A stretch of 64,000 bases of DNA. It comes from Meira nashicola (Eukaryota > Basidiomycota > Exobasidiomycetes > Exobasidiales > Brachybasidiaceae). A model generated the notes under the pieces. The model worked only from the letters and a program-made list of their open reading frames with translations, was not told the DNA's origin and made no database searches. Positions 27,855-37,167 of the stretch are shown piece after piece. The stretch spans positions 183,803 to 247,802 of the forward strand of contig BCJU01000006.1 of the NCBI GenBank assembly GCA_001600355.1, in the 5' to 3' direction. A program made the translations under genes and the position numbers. Position 1 is the stretch's first letter. Each line of letters starts with the position of its first letter.

Positions 27855-29861
27855 ATGTCACATACATTCTCTCTCCTATTGGCATTTTGCTTGACAATTG
27901 CTTTACAAAACAGCCTTTTTTCTCATTCATCATTCGGTTTAGCAAATGCTTTTCCATTAGAACATCGAGCTGAAGCACAAACACTAACAATTTCCGAACA
28001 ATCAATTCGAGAATCAAAATTTGGTTTAGGCGTTTTTATCGAAAACAATATAAATTATGGTACCGATGGTGGTATTTATGCTGAATTGATTCGTAATCGT
28101 GCTTTTCAAGATGGCGGTAATTCGGATAATGTTGGATCAGGAACACTTGAATTTTGGTCAAAGAGTGGTGATGCAAGTTTAACTTTAACAAATGAGAATC
28201 CTTTATCTGATGCACTGCCAAAATCTGTCATCGTTAGTGGAAAGAATGCTACTTCTAATTATGGATTAAGGAACACAGGCTTCTTTGGTATTCCAGTCAA
28301 AAAGCAAGAATATACGATTTCATTCTATGCTCGTTCTAACACGACTTCTACCGTTCAATTCACTGCAGGTTTATACAGTAATGATAATTCCAAAACATAT
28401 TCAAGTATTCAACATGAAGCAGGATTGACAACAGAATGGAAACAAATCACATTCACATTATCGAATGAAGTTGATTCTACTGCTTATGATAATACGTTTG
28501 GTCTTGATATTTCAAAAGGAAGTCCTGATGTTCAATTGAATTTTATAAGTGTATTTCCGCCAACGTGGGAAGACACAGTCGCTCGTCAAGATCTTGCACA
28601 ATTACTGGCTGATCTAAAACCAGTTTATTTCCGTGTACCGGGAGGTAATACGCTTGAAGGTAACTCATTAGAACAAAGATTTGTTTGGAATAATACCGTT
28701 GGAGGATTAACAACAAGACCTGGTAGAAAAGGAACTTGGGCAGGATGGGATACGGATGGATATGGATTACATGAATCTTATGATTTATTCACAAAGATGG
28801 GAGCAGAACCAATTTTAGGCGTTTTTGCTGGTTATACTTTGAATGGAGTTGCAGTTCCTAAAAATCAATTACAACCTTATGTTGATTCTGTTTCAGATGA
28901 AATTCATTATCTAACAGATGCATCTGGAATATGGGCAGATAAACGTAAATCTGATGGTCAAGCAGATCCATGGAAACTTCCTTGGGTTGAAATTGGAAAT
29001 GAAGATTATTTGTCTAGTGTTGGTAATGAAACTTATAATGAGTACAGATATGATGAATTCACTCAAGCTGTCAAATCTGCAAACGATCAACTTGGAATTA
29101 TTTCTAGTTCTGCTTATTATACTCCAAAAGATAAACTTCAAGCAATCGATCAACATGATTATGATATCCCACAAAGTCTTATTAAACGCTGGTCAGAACG
29201 TGATTACTGGTCAAGAAATGGCACACAAATTCCCGAATTAGAGTTTAGTGCATTGAATAGTGGTTTATGTTCTGGTAATATTTATGATAACGAATGTCGA
29301 TTAAAAGATCCAACATTAATGGGAGCAATTTCAGAAGCAACATTTATGATGGGCTTAGAAAGGAATGGTGATATTAGCTTTTCGGCAATGTATGCACCTT
29401 TGTTCAAAAATGAAGCATCTTCTCAATGGACTCCAGATTTAATTGCTTTTGATATTTTGAATAGCGTTAAAACTACTTCTTATTATACTCAATTCGGATT
29501 TGGTAATAATCGAATTGCTCAAGTTCATAACGTAACTTCATCTTCCGAACCCGGTCCAATCTACTGGAGTGTTGGTACACCACAAGATAAAACTAATCAA
29601 TTCGTTGTCAAATTAACAAATGTTGAAAAAACAGATCAAGATGTTATTGTACAATTGGAAAATGGAAAAGCATTCACTAGCTCAAATGATGCACAATTAT
29701 GGCAAATGGCAGGAACAGATGCTCAAGCAGCAAATACTATTTCTTCTCCTAACACGATCGTACCTACTCAACGTGCTATCTCTGCTTCTGATATTGTTAA
29801 TGGTGCCTTACATCTTACTTTACCTGCTTATTCATTTACTGTAATTAATCTTAGCTCTTGA
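27855..29861 (+). CDS. Secreted alpha-L-arabinofuranosidase, GH51
   Basis: 668 residues, intronless. The signal peptide MSHTFSLLLAFCLTIALQN ends at about residue 32 (ANA). A beta-sandwich carbohydrate-binding-like domain (about 95-235) precedes the catalytic barrel. The acid/base is Glu383 in WVEIGNEDYL. The likely nucleophile is Glu463 in PELEFSALN, in the place of the family GEYA motif, followed by the conserved EATFMMGLERNGD and APLF. The enzyme removes terminal arabinofuranose from arabinan, arabinoxylan or arabinogalactan in plant walls. The next gene is a secreted GH35 beta-galactosidase on the same strand, and both share an upstream motif, which favours arabinogalactan or pectin side chains as substrate. 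Several N-glycosylation sites are present. Confidence 0.93.
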   Translation: MSHTFSLLLAFCLTIALQNSLFSHSSFGLANAFPLEHRAEAQTLTISEQSIRESKFGLGVFIENNINYGTDGGIYAELIRNRAFQDGGNSDNVGSGTLEFWSKSGDASLTLTNENPLSDALPKSVIVSGKNATSNYGLRNTGFFGIPVKKQEYTISFYARSNTTSTVQFTAGLYSNDNSKTYSSIQHEAGLTTEWKQITFTLSNEVDSTAYDNTFGLDISKGSPDVQLNFISVFPPTWEDTVARQDLAQLLADLKPVYFRVPGGNTLEGNSLEQRFVWNNTVGGLTTRPGRKGTWAGWDTDGYGLHESYDLFTKMGAEPILGVFAGYTLNGVAVPKNQLQPYVDSVSDEIHYLTDASGIWADKRKSDGQADPWKLPWVEIGNEDYLSSVGNETYNEYRYDEFTQAVKSANDQLGIISSSAYYTPKDKLQAIDQHDYDIPQSLIKRWSERDYWSRNGTQIPELEFSALNSGLCSGNIYDNECRLKDPTLMGAISEATFMMGLERNGDISFSAMYAPLFKNEASSQWTPDLIAFDILNSVKTTSYYTQFGFGNNRIAQVHNVTSSSEPGPIYWSVGTPQDKTNQFVVKLTNVEKTDQDVIVQLENGKAFTSSNDAQLWQMAGTDAQAANTISSPNTIVPTQRAISASDIVNGALHLTLPAYSFTVINLSS

Positions 29862-29982
29862 ATGATGAATAAGATTTTATTTTTAATCCGTCTAGTGAAG
29901 TTTAAACGTAGGCTAAAACAAATTAGGCGAGTAGCTCTGTTTATTTCTATAAAACATCTTTATAACAGGAACAATAGCAACA

Positions 29983-30001
29983 CCGGCGATTTAAGATTAT
30001 T
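29983..30001 (+). promoter_or_regulatory. Shared glycosidase motif, copy 2
   Basis: ACCGGCGATTTAAGATTAT, 356 bp upstream of the beta-galactosidase ATG; compare the copy at 27532, at nearly the same distance from the GH51 start. The 477-bp region 29862-30338 around it holds no gene. Confidence 0.45.
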
Positions 30002-30273
30002 TGACAATACCTAATGATGCTTCCGCGGAACGCTAGCGAAAATTAACTCGTGGGGTTTATTCTGTCGATCGGCTACCTGTTCGGCCACCGTTGGTATATG
30101 TACATGCATGAAGGAAAAGATTCCCGATTTTTACTCCACGTTCTTAGCGCGAAAAAAGTAAGCTAAAAATTGAAGAAATGTAAGTTTTGCGAAAGAGAAG
30201 CTTCTTATGATAGTCTTTGTCAAAGTATATGTGTACCCTTAAGAGTGTGGAAGAGATATCCGATAAGAAAGAG

Positions 30274-30280
30274 TATAAAT
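30274..30280 (+). promoter_or_regulatory. TATA box of GH35 gene
   Basis: TATAAAT, 59-65 bp upstream of ATG 30339, the same distance as in the GH51 gene. Confidence 0.55.
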
Positions 30281-30338
30281 AAGATCTTTCTTATTCTTTT
30301 CTCCCTGAATTTTGCCACAACTCACCCTGCTCACAACC

Positions 30339-33300
30339 ATGCTGCCGAGTAAGAGAACAGCACAAAGTTGGCTAGCCTTGATTGGCTTTGTGTCACTTAT
30401 TTATCAAGTTTCATTCATCAATTCATTACCATCTTCAAGACCAATCACTAATCTTCAATCACGTCAGTCAAATAATGGAGATTCTTCAGTTCTATCATGG
30501 GATAAGGATACATTCACTATCGCAGGAGAAAAGGTTTGGCTAAACTCTTTTGAATTTCATCCTTGGAGATTACCAGTGCCAGAATTATGGCGTGATCCAT
30601 TGCAAAAATTAAAAGCAGCAGGATATAATACAGTTTCAATTTATACTCATTGGGGTTTAATTATGCCTTCTCCTGATCCATCTTCTGTTTCTTTAGATGC
30701 TCCGGCAAATAGATTAGCAGATTTCTTAACGATTGCAAAAGAAGTTGGCTTATTTGTTATCTTACGTCCTGGTCCTTATATCAACGCAGAAACTACTGGT
30801 GGTGGTATGCCAGGTTGGGTACAGAATCTTGAAACACAATTACGTACAAATACAACTGTTTTTAATGATGCTTGGAAACCATATATGAAAGCAATCGTTG
30901 ATGCTGCTGTTCCATTTCAAGTCAAGGCTAGTTCAAACAGTTTAGACACTTCTGGTGGTACACTTTTGGGTGTTCAAGTTGAGAATGAATTCACAGATAG
31001 CTCTTCTCAAGCTGCTTATTTTGAAGAAATTATAAACTTTTATCGTGCAAATGGAATCACAGTTCCTACAACATTTAACGCCCTTAGTGGAACGGATGAT
31101 TATGATAAAAATACACAATTGGATATTTGGGGTCAAGACAGTTATCCACAAGGTTTCGATTGCGCAAATCCTACTAAATGGTCAGGCGTTTATAATTATA
31201 CTGAGTTAAATCAATTACGTACAACAAATCCTGCTTCTATTCCTGAATTCCAAGGTGGTAGTTATGACGCTTGGGGAGGAAGCACATATGATAATTGTGC
31301 ATTACTAACAAACAGTACTTTCGTTCGTGTTTTCGATAAGTCTGTTTTAGGTGATGGTGTTAAATTCTTATCGAGATATATGGGATTCGGTGGTACGAAT
31401 TGGGGAAATTTAGCATTCGGAGGCTTAGTTTATACAAGCTACGATTACGGAGCAGGTTTAAATGAAAAGAGAATCATACGTGAAAAACTTCGTGAATCAA
31501 CTTTACTTGGATCTTTCTTACAATCTTTCCCTAGCTTTGCAAACTCCGCCGTTCAACAACAAGATAAAAATTTAGGCATTTCTGAACAATCTGAAGATAT
31601 TGTCGTTTCACATCTTAAACAAATTGATGGTGGAAATTCATCTTGGTATTTAGTTCGTCATAGTGATTCAACTTCAAGTTCAATTGCAACTTTCCGTTTA
31701 AGTGTTGAAGATGGAAAAGGTAATCAAATCACAATTCCACAACAAAATAAAATGTCACTTGTTGGTAGAGATGCAATTCTTGTTCCTGTTGATGCTCCTT
31801 TACCAAGTTCTGGTTTAACGTTGAATTATAGTACTTCAGATGTAAGCTTTTTAGGTACTATCGGTCAACAAGATGTAATGGTTTTACATGGATTTGCAGG
31901 TTATTCATATGAATTTGGTTTAACCGGTGGATTCACTGCAACTTCTCAAGATTCTTCTGTTAAAATTCAACAAGTAGAAAGTGGAGCTACAATTCAATGG
32001 ACACCCGCCCAAAATGCTGCTCAAAATGTTCAAGTGAAAACATCTAATGGAAAACAACTTCTTATTCGTTTAGTTGATATAGAATATGCTCAAGCTTTAG
32101 GATTCCCTTCAACTTCTTCAGTTGGTACTTTAGATGGTATCTTGGGTCGTGGTGATCGTGTTGTAGTTCATGGTGCTTATCATATTGCTAATGCTACTTT
32201 AAGCAGTGATGGAAGTACTCTTGCTCTTTCTGGTCATCTGAATGGAACTTCAACATCTGATTTAGATATAATTGCACCTGAAAGTGTTAAACAAATCACA
32301 TTTAATGGAGGTAATCCAACTTCATCTTCAACAAATAATCAAAGTTTACAAGCTTCATTTGCTGCTGTACCAGAAGATGTGCTATCGTTTGAAGCACCAG
32401 CACTTTCTGATTGGAAATATCAAGATTCTTTACCTGAAATTCAACAAGGATACGTACCTGACTCTAATTGGCGTTCTGCAAATTTGACAACAACTTCCAA
32501 TGCCTGGTTTGCAAATGCGAATACGACAAATGTTTTATTTGCTGATGCATATGGATTCCATTCTGGTGGTGCAATTTTATGGCAAGGTCGTTTTAATAAT
32601 TCAAATGTTGATTTTGATCAATTATCAGTAACTTTTATTGGTGGTAAATTTTTCTCTTCTTCAACATTTTTGAATGATAAATTTGTTGGTGCAACTGATG
32701 TTCCTTCAAGTTCAACTCAAGCTTCAGCAACGTTCACTATAACAAAAGATATGATCGTTCAAGGTGAAAATGTTTTTACAGTTTTAATGGATTCAACAGG
32801 ATTACAAGAAGATGGTGGAAATGCTGAAAATGTAAATGGTTATCAATATCCACGAGAAGATACAAAGCAACCAAGAGGAATTTTACAATTTGACATCTTG
32901 AGCGGTGGTAAAGCACAAACTGATTTGAAGTTGGATTGGATCGTTACAGGTAATCAAGGAGGAGAAAACCTTTTGGATAAAGTACGTGGTCCTTTGAATG
33001 AAGGTGGTTTGTATGCCGAAAGACAAGGATGGCATTTACCCGGATTTGATGATTCAAAATGGTCAACAATCGATCCAACAAGTTCAGAAGGTGGAGTGAA
33101 CGGTTCAAGCGTTCGTTTTTACCGTACAAGTGTTTCTTTAAATGTTCCTGATGGATATGATATTCCAATGTCTTTGGTATATGATGGTAAGGCAAGCGAT
33201 TCTTCTCAAACATGGAAAAGTTTATTCTTCATAAACGGTTGGCAATACGGTAAAAGATTCGTTCAATTTGGACCACAAACGAATTTCCCAATCCCTCATG

Positions 33301-33464
33301 GTATCCTTGATCCTAAAGGTGAAAATACGATTGCTGTAGCTCTTTGGTCACCTGATTCAAAAGGTGCAACATTACCAAAATTGAGTTTGGAAAAACAAGG
33401 AGTATTTGTTGGCCCTATTGATTATTCCGTCAATAATCCTACTTACCAACAAGTTCGTGGTTAG
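30339..33464 (+). CDS. Secreted beta-galactosidase, GH35
   Basis: 1041 residues from ATG 30339; the nine codons upstream are open but contain no ATG. The N-terminal signal/anchor is WLALIGFVSLIYQVSF (11-26). The GH35 barrel shows VILRPGPYINAETTGGGMPGW (139-160), the acid/base pair region GVQVENEF (211-218) and the nucleophile Glu303 in IPEFQGGSYDAWGG. Several beta-sandwich and jelly-roll domains follow, giving the usual fungal length of about 1000 residues. It hydrolyses terminal beta-galactose from galactans, arabinogalactan or lactose outside the cell. It pairs with the GH51 enzyme upstream. No introns. Codon use is strongly AT-biased, like its neighbour. Confidence 0.95.
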   Translation: MLPSKRTAQSWLALIGFVSLIYQVSFINSLPSSRPITNLQSRQSNNGDSSVLSWDKDTFTIAGEKVWLNSFEFHPWRLPVPELWRDPLQKLKAAGYNTVSIYTHWGLIMPSPDPSSVSLDAPANRLADFLTIAKEVGLFVILRPGPYINAETTGGGMPGWVQNLETQLRTNTTVFNDAWKPYMKAIVDAAVPFQVKASSNSLDTSGGTLLGVQVENEFTDSSSQAAYFEEIINFYRANGITVPTTFNALSGTDDYDKNTQLDIWGQDSYPQGFDCANPTKWSGVYNYTELNQLRTTNPASIPEFQGGSYDAWGGSTYDNCALLTNSTFVRVFDKSVLGDGVKFLSRYMGFGGTNWGNLAFGGLVYTSYDYGAGLNEKRIIREKLRESTLLGSFLQSFPSFANSAVQQQDKNLGISEQSEDIVVSHLKQIDGGNSSWYLVRHSDSTSSSIATFRLSVEDGKGNQITIPQQNKMSLVGRDAILVPVDAPLPSSGLTLNYSTSDVSFLGTIGQQDVMVLHGFAGYSYEFGLTGGFTATSQDSSVKIQQVESGATIQWTPAQNAAQNVQVKTSNGKQLLIRLVDIEYAQALGFPSTSSVGTLDGILGRGDRVVVHGAYHIANATLSSDGSTLALSGHLNGTSTSDLDIIAPESVKQITFNGGNPTSSSTNNQSLQASFAAVPEDVLSFEAPALSDWKYQDSLPEIQQGYVPDSNWRSANLTTTSNAWFANANTTNVLFADAYGFHSGGAILWQGRFNNSNVDFDQLSVTFIGGKFFSSSTFLNDKFVGATDVPSSSTQASATFTITKDMIVQGENVFTVLMDSTGLQEDGGNAENVNGYQYPREDTKQPRGILQFDILSGGKAQTDLKLDWIVTGNQGGENLLDKVRGPLNEGGLYAERQGWHLPGFDDSKWSTIDPTSSEGGVNGSSVRFYRTSVSLNVPDGYDIPMSLVYDGKASDSSQTWKSLFFINGWQYGKRFVQFGPQTNFPIPHGILDPKGENTIAVALWSPDSKGATLPKLSLEKQGVFVGPIDYSVNNPTYQQVRG

Positions 33465-33562
33465 ATAATCCCTTTAAAATAAAATATGCAAAAAATATAA
33501 TGCGATTCCTTATAAAAAAAAAATATATAGATAGAGTGGTGATATGTTTGATCAAAGCTGAA

Positions 33563-34914
33563 TTATGCCGGCACACCTTTCCTTCCTTCGAACGATGTAT
33601 GTTTTGCGTCAGTCTTTTGTTCAGATGGTGGTTCCCCATCCCCATTTCTACGTTTAAGATCTTCATTTTCAAAGTATGTGATTGCTTCATCTCTTGTTAA
33701 TCCCCAACTTTTACCTCTAAGTTGTGGAGAAGGATCTCCATAAGCAAAAGGATTAAAATCTGAAGGTTTAAGTTCTGCCATTGTATGATTGATAAAACGA
33801 TGATTTGCTTCATCTGCACGTAAAGCACGCATAACGTCTAATAATTGTGCATCTTTCTCCAATCCCCAATAATCTATTGCAATTTGAGGAGCTGGATAAT
33901 TCTCCCATTCGGGTAAACGACCTTCTTGAATATCATCAATGATGCGAGAGTAACTGGAAGAGTGGAGGAGAGGTAAGTCAGTCAAAGTAGTCAGATATCA
34001 CTCCCGTAAGATACTCACGTTAAAACAGCTTCTTCTTCCAATACACCAACGAATCTATGTGCAACACGAGGTGCAATCAGATAAAAGACGAAGAAGAAGT
34101 TCCAAAATATTCCTTGAGTGAAGAGTAACATTGTACGCATAAACCATCCAGGTTCATAAAGTTTAAGAGCGACTAAAAGATGTTGTCTTTCATTTGCTGC
34201 ATCTGCCAACATTGTATTTATCCATCCACCATCACGTCTTAACAATCTGAGGCTGTGTAGGTGTCGTAGAACAGCAGCAACCATTCCGGGCACTCCGGCC
34301 ACACTTTCTAAAAAAACTATCCTTGTTAACCAACCATCTGGACCGAAACATAAATGACGTTTACGCATTTCACCTAATTCCATCTCTTCTGGAAGTTGAT
34401 CTTTTGAGGGTGTTTTGTTTTGTACTGCATTTGCTGCTTGTTCTTCATACTTTGGTAATCCAACTTTAACAATTGTTTGTTCTGATCCTTTTACACGTGG
34501 AAAACGTTTTAAATGTTTTGGATAACGTGTTGCTAAATCAAAGAAATATCGCATAAAATTCACCATAAATGCGGCTACTTTATCTCCAAATCCGGTTAAC
34601 TTTCTATGAACAACTTTGACGCTATCCAATTCTTCATTCGTATATCTTGCATGATGCATTGCCCATCCAGGTTCATGTGTATCACGTAAAACATTCTCTG
34701 AAATCTTTTCAATTTTTATTGTAGAAGAAGGTGGTAGACCAGTAGTGACTGGTTTCTTTACTTGGGCATTGTCTTGTTGAGAAAGAAAAGAGGATGTATG
34801 CAACGAATGCAATCCAACTTTACTCAATTGTGAAGAACGAAGGATTGTCAATGTTGAACTCAGCGGGAATGAAGGACCGCCGGAGCGGAGTAAGATTGGC
34901 GTAATTGTTGTCAT
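33563..34914 (-). CDS. AOX1: Mitochondrial alternative oxidase
   Basis: Exon 1 34914-34019 and exon 2 33953-33563, joined across a 65-nt GTGAGT...TTCCAG intron, give 428 residues. Residues 1-45 are Ser/Leu/Arg-rich without acidic residues, a mitochondrial presequence. Di-iron ligands: Glu203 (LESVAG), Glu242 and His245 (NERQH), the LEEEA glutamates at 293-295, and Glu347 and His350 (RADEANH). The splice regenerates EEEAVLTY exactly. It oxidises ubiquinol and reduces oxygen to water without proton pumping, on the matrix side of the inner membrane. Oddity: the nearly invariant Met of NERMH is Gln244 here. The gene is convergent with the GH35 gene (98 bp apart). Confidence 0.95.
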
Positions 34915-35989
34915 GTTTTCTTTGGCGGAGTAAAGATTCTTGTTATAGAGTTGACAACACTTTATATATCTTCACCTTTACGGGAGAATCCGCGGACCGC
35001 ATGGACCTTCAAGGAGCATTGCGGGGAGGTCAAAGCTCAAAAACAGTGTTGCTCCCTTTCTCGTTTAGCCTTGATCAAGCCACTATGTACAACAAAAACA
35101 TGCATACGCATATGCATGCCAGATACACACTAAAAGGGAAAAATGGCAAAAAAGCCGAATCAAAAAAGGCACATTATTCAGCGTTCGGCGACTTTCTTGT
35201 TTTTGTACGACGCGTAAATACGTGCCCTGGCTGCGCATGCTGCACTGTGACTAAGTGTACCGCGGATTCCCGATTTCTCTTATTCCACCGAGAACCGAAC
35301 ACGATTTCACCCGTGCTTACATAATGGCAAAGATGTTCAAATCAGCATAGATTCTCAATTTTTGATGGTATAATCCAGATTTCGTTCTAAGAAGTAAAGA
35401 TCTCAAAAACTGAGTAACTCGAGTATCTGTATTCTCATACTCTTTGCGCGCTTATACCTGAAGGCGATTTGCTTTCTTTTTTCAGGTGCAGAAACAACGT
35501 GTTCCTAGTCAACGAATCTTATTTTGTCATAGTCATTTTTTATACTAAAAGGTGCTACTGTATATCTTGCCTTTTGATTGACGTTATACAGTGATGTGCT
35601 TATAAAAATGGTACTGGTTCGGCTTTAAGCAAGATTCGTTCCACTAAGAAGTGGCAAAATGCTGAAAATCTAGGCTAAACGGCGATAAGCTGTAAGCCTA
35701 ATTTTAGCCTCCGGACATAAATCTTTTTGCATTTCATGACTGATCGACCGGATCTAACGAGAATAATTTATCTGAATGAGATAACGATATTATCAGAAGT
35801 AAGTTGTAGACCACTCATATCAACGAGAGGTGATGAGATTATCTAGAATATTAGTATAATCCAATCGTTTGATCCAACAGATATAAGCCAATGCTGAAAG
35901 GAAGGGTATATAAAGGAGAATTTTAGCTAGCCACTATCCTCTTTTACAAATGCAATATCTTTTCTCATTGACATCGTTAAATAATAAAG
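34915..35989. other. Intergenic region between AOX1 and oxidoreductase genes
   Basis: Divergent promoters. A 139-codon plus-strand frame (34905-35324) has no early ATG and overlaps the AOX start antisense; I consider it noise. It contains TTCGGCGACTTTC at 35184-35196, related to the CGGCGA motifs elsewhere. Confidence 0.5.
35907..35916 (+). promoter_or_regulatory. TATA box of the 35990 gene
   Basis: TATATAAAGG, 74-83 bp upstream of ATG 35990. Confidence 0.5.
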
Positions 35990-36592
35990 ATGACATACGC
36001 AATCGTTGGTTTTGGCAGCATCGGAAAAGCATTAGCAAAAGCATTCGCACGAAAAAATATTGATTTATTTGTAGCAAGCACGCAAGCACCGGAAAAGATT
36101 CAATCAGAAGCAACAAAGATTGGATCAAGAATTATTGCAAAAAAAGTTAATGAAGCAATAAAAGCAGATATTATCTTTTTAGCTGTTCCTTTTACAGCTT
36201 TTAAAGATGTTGCTTCACTTTTACCATCTTGGGAAGGTAAAATCATCGTTGATGTAACGAATGCATATGGAATCCCACCTTCTCAATTAAACGATCAACC
36301 TTCTTCAAAGATAATTGAAGCAGCATTTCAGGGAGCAAAATTCGTTAAAGGTTTTAATCATTTACCTTCTAGAATTCTGGCAGAAGATCCAGAAATAAAT
36401 GGAAATGGTAAACGTGTTATATTTTTATCAGGCGAAAATAAAGAAGCTACAGAACAAATCGCTCAATTAGCTAATCAACTTGGTTTTGCACCTATCAATC
36501 TTGGCAGTCTTTCTGAAGGTGGCTTATTGGTACAAGCACGTGGGAATGTTTGGGGTCATTTAATCTTTAAAGATTTGGTCAAACTTGATTAA
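35990..36592 (+). CDS. NADP-binding oxidoreductase, F420-reductase/NADP_F420 type
   Basis: 200 residues, intronless. It starts directly with the Rossmann motif YAIVGFGSIGKALAKAF (GxGxxG, Gly7-Gly12). IFLAVPFTAFKDV (about 63-75) and KIIVDVTNAYG (about 84-94) are the second and third conserved blocks of the bacterial and archaeal NADPH:F420-reductase-like family, whose members often act as stand-alone NAD(P)H-dependent reductases or imine/ketone reductases. GFNHLPSRIL near 122-131 corresponds to the family's substrate loop. Fungi lack F420, so another acceptor must be used. The compact bacterial-type architecture leaves transfer open. It has its own TATA box. No neighbour suggests the substrate. 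Confidence 0.8.
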   Translation: MTYAIVGFGSIGKALAKAFARKNIDLFVASTQAPEKIQSEATKIGSRIIAKKVNEAIKADIIFLAVPFTAFKDVASLLPSWEGKIIVDVTNAYGIPPSQLNDQPSSKIIEAAFQGAKFVKGFNHLPSRILAEDPEINGNGKRVIFLSGENKEATEQIAQLANQLGFAPINLGSLSEGGLLVQARGNVWGHLIFKDLVKLD

Positions 36593-37167
36593 TGGTCGTT
36601 TATGTAAGCGTATGTTTGCTACAGATATTAAAAGCGTTAGTAAGAGCATATATATACAGGTAATGAAAGATTATATTTTAGTCAACTTTGAACCCTGTTG
36701 TAATTTGGAAATCGGCATCGACAGAGCTTGGCTTGGCTTTTCACGCGTATTTTTAGAAATCTTGACTTCTTTGACAGATGCTGCACAGCATCAAGTACCT
36801 AACTAACCCTACACGCATTAAAATATGTTTTGCTCGCGTGCGTGTGAGCGTGCTAGGCACTATCCTGTGCATAAGGACAGAAAAAAAGTTGCCAAGATTT
36901 TGCCAAGACTTCTCCGCCTCCACTGTATGAGTACACTGTTAAAGAAAGGTTCCAACACAGCCATGTACATAGGGTAATAAGATAAGGGATAAATGTATAA
37001 AAAGGTAAGCATATGTTCCTGGCAGTAGTTTGATTCCCTTTTTACGATTCCTCTTTTGGAAACACAATCATTGCTACTACTTCTTGGAAGATATCAAATT
37101 TGAACTCCTCAACGTATTAATCATTTTACTTGCTCCTTTCAAGAGCTATTGAATTTGTAGTCAACGT
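36593..37167. other. Promoter region of ENA-type ATPase
   Basis: No gene. TATAAAAAGG at 36996-37005 lies 163-172 bp before the ATG at 37168, followed by a CT-rich leader, suggesting a long 5' UTR. Confidence 0.5.

Noticed and set aside
30312..30338. Nine extra codons before the GH35 ATG
   Set aside because: Begins with TTG; the first ATG is at 30339 and gives the signal sequence.
34905..35324. 139-codon plus-strand frame beside AOX1
   Set aside because: No early ATG, overlaps the AOX start antisense, composition looks random.
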